Source of the DNA: Symbiodinium natans
Lineage: Eukaryota > Sar > Dinophyceae > Suessiales > Symbiodiniaceae
DNA: 64,000 nt
NCBI GenBank assembly: GCA_905221605.1
Contig: CAJNDS010002375.1
Span: 224,001 to 288,000, forward strand
Direction of reading: 5' to 3'
In this document: piece by piece, positions 62,691 through 64,000 of the stretch
How the letters are laid out: each line of letters begins with the position of its first letter
Numbering within the stretch: the first letter of the stretch is position 1
Made by a program: the position numbers and the translations under genes
The notes under the pieces: model-generated
Seen by the model: the letters and a program-made list of their open reading frames with translations, nothing else
The model's database searches: none
Told to the model about the DNA's origin: nothing

Positions 62691-62714
62691 ACGATTATCC
62701 TTCAGGATATTTTG

Positions 62715-62820
62715 AAACCCGAGAGCACCTTGCGCAGCTTCATGAGGCTGCGCTCGAAGACCTCCACAAGCTTCTCCAACTGCCTCGGGACCAACGCATG
62801 GAAACCAAGTTCCCGGTAGA
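62715..62820 (-). CDS. Candidate exon, unknown protein
   Basis: The minus frame reads ELGFHALVPRQLEKLVEVFE and then RSLMKLRKV, with about 87% G/C at third positions and a GT donor (CGCAAG|GTGC). No clear acceptor precedes it; TTTAGGG repeats begin at once. The plus frame (HLAQLHEAALEDLHKLLQLP) is less biased. Confidence 0.45.
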
Positions 62821-62822
62821 CA

Positions 62823-62875
62823 GGGTTTAGGGTTTAGGGTTTAGGGTTTAGGGTTTAGGGTTTAGGGTTTAGGGC
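62823..62875 (+). repeat. TTTAGGG tract
   Basis: Seven copies of TTTAGGG. Confidence 0.97.
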
Positions 62876-63019
62876 CCTTTTCCAGCAGGCGCAGAGAAGA
62901 GGCCAGGCCCCCAAGGTTTGTCATTACCACCTGGCTTCCCCTGACCCAGCGCCGGAACAAATCCTGGGAGTAGCCTAAACCCTAAAACTTTTTTTGCAAC
63001 TGAACCTGAAGACTAGCCA

Positions 63020-63630
63020 GACTCATCTCCAAGCATCAGCATCTCAGCCCCGAAACCCCCAACGCCAATAAGTCCCGGCGGCCCCAAAGCTACCAGCTTG
63101 GTGGTTTCCTCCGCGATTTGCACGAAGATCATCCACCAGGACTTGCACCTCGCTACTTGGAGGTTCATGGGTAGTTATAAGTGGGGTTACAAGTAGGTAA
63201 CTATACCTTTAACTGGTTCTAACCTTATTCAGGGCACCCATACCACTACTTCTAACTGCCCATGAACCTTCAAGTAGGGAGTCGCCAAGTAGAAGAAGAG
63301 GGTCCAAGAGACCACACAGGAGGTGTGGCGACACGGCCACTGTCGCAAAAAGTATGACGAAGCTGTCCATGTCACTTTCTCGCTGCATTGGCTGGATTTC
63401 TGGTCCACCGCTTTTGGCACTAGTGTAGTGTTTGTGGGCCACTGAACACACACAAACTCTCTTAAAGAAGGACAGAACCACCCCTGACCACCTGCAGTCC
63501 CTAAACCTATCTTCGCCGAGTGCACCTGTCTGTCTCTGCGGCAGAAACTTCGGGCGCCGCTGAGTACTCAAAGAGCGCGGCGACCACATCGGCCGCAAGT
63601 TCCAGGGCTCGGGGAACTTGCGCCTGATGG
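63020..63630 (-). CDS. Candidate exons around a family B element, unknown protein
   Basis: Right of the element a minus exon starts after CATCAG| at 63628; possible frames read LELAADVVAALFEYSAAPEV or KFPEPWNLRPMWSPRSLSTQ. Next to the element (63278-63400) frames read WTASSYFLRQWPCRHTSC or MDSFVILFATVAVSPHLLCG. Left of it (63060-63152) the best-biased frame reads CKSWWMIFVQIAEETTKLVA. The intron upstream of 63628 runs from a GTATAAG donor at about 63771 and contains a family A element. I could not fix one continuous frame. Confidence 0.4.
63153..63277. mobile_element. Family B foldback element between coding-like flanks
   Basis: CTACTTGGAGGTTCATGGGT and AACTGCCCATGAACCTTCAA with AGTAG are inverted ends. 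Both flanks are coding-like on the minus strand. The element has GT near one end and AG at the other on both strands. Confidence 0.88.
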
Positions 63631-63642
63631 TAAGTTAGATTG

Positions 63643-63742
63643 CATGGGATGTACTTTATGCTAACAATCCTTAAGAGGGATTATAGTGCCCCCCTATTAT
63701 CATCCCGATTCAGGACTCTTTGTCTAGGGGGGAACATCCCGA
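63643..63742. mobile_element. Family A foldback element inside an intron
   Basis: ATGGGATGTACTTTATGCTA pairs with TCTAGGGGGGAACATCCCGA. The inner arms carry AACAATCCTTAAGAGGGATT. The flanks TAGATTGC and TATATTCGC are weakly alike. The minus-strand donor CAG|GTATAAG lies upstream and the acceptor CATCAG| downstream. Confidence 0.8.
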
Positions 63743-63749
63743 TATATTC

Positions 63750-64000
63750 GCATTCCTGAGCCGTACTTATACCTGACAGGCTCCCAAGCATGAGCCGTGG
63801 CAACGTAGTGGTCACTGCTTGCTCTCTCACTAGTTCGCACCTCGAGATGCTCTGCCCCTCTTTCCCGTCACATGGCCAAGGCCCTGCTCAAACAAAACGC
63901 CGACCTCCCTCTCCTTGGCTTGTGCTGGATCTGGATGTGGCTCGAGACGATCCAGTACAGCTGCCTGTCCCCGAAAGCCATTCGCAATCCGATCTAGGTT
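63750..64000 (-). CDS. Possible upstream exon at the window edge
   Basis: On the minus strand a frame reads SSDHYVATAHAWEPV and meets a GTATAAG donor near 63771. The rest of the edge sequence is unique but undecided. Confidence 0.3.

Overview
This is a piece of a nuclear genome from a eukaryotic alga, most likely a dinoflagellate. The reasons are: TTTAGGG/CCCTAAA telomere-type motifs scattered through the interior in both orientations; genes broken into short exons with GC-rich third codon positions; splice donors that are often GC, and possibly GA, rather than GT, with AG|G acceptors and short direct repeats across exon junctions; a tandemly repeated gene; and a voltage-gated cation channel with an EF hand. 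No bacterial operon, rRNA, tRNA or CRISPR array was seen. The species cannot be named from the sequence.

Layout. 0.8-4.0 kb (minus): exons of a voltage-gated cation channel, read from S1 through S6 to an EF hand. 4.1-4.7 kb: a duplicated exon-like block. 5-6.3 kb: telomere-like repeats. 6.7-9.0 kb: candidate exons, including a phase-consistent pair at 8.65-8.96 kb. 13.7-14.15, 15.5, 16.7-17.6, 18.1-19.0, 20.4-21.5, 26.6-27.7 and 29.2-29.7 kb (all minus): spliced genes of unknown function, several with introns made of small palindromic elements. 30-31.3 kb (plus): candidate coding blocks. 32.5-38.4 kb: four tandem units of about 1.5 kb, each with an intact 160-codon gene on the minus strand. 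38.9-39.4 kb: a large CA/CAGA microsatellite. 41.7-42.8 and 45.6 kb (plus): candidate coding regions. 46.4-46.9 kb (minus): a spliced gene. 47.6-48.9 kb: a cluster of AT-rich palindromes around a TAATAG microsatellite. 49-54.9 kb: more short genes. 55-58.9 kb: a block free of telomere-like repeats, with an AT-richer core. 59.7-60.3 kb: a CAA-type satellite holding a 100-base assembly gap. 61.7-64 kb: a coiled-coil gene and further exons, all minus.

The most interesting feature is a set of at least four families of short foldback elements (called A to D here). Family A has an inverted end TTGGGATGTTCCCC and is often flanked by direct repeats of about 8 bases. Families B, C and D lie exactly where coding sequence is interrupted, and several supply the splice sites themselves. 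These look like introners, that is, DNA transposons acting as introns. No transposase gene was found.

Gene models come from codon pattern, splice signals and phase matching by eye. Most products are unknown and most starts are not fixed. The functional claim I trust most is the ion channel. The tandem 160-codon gene is certain as sequence but unknown in function.
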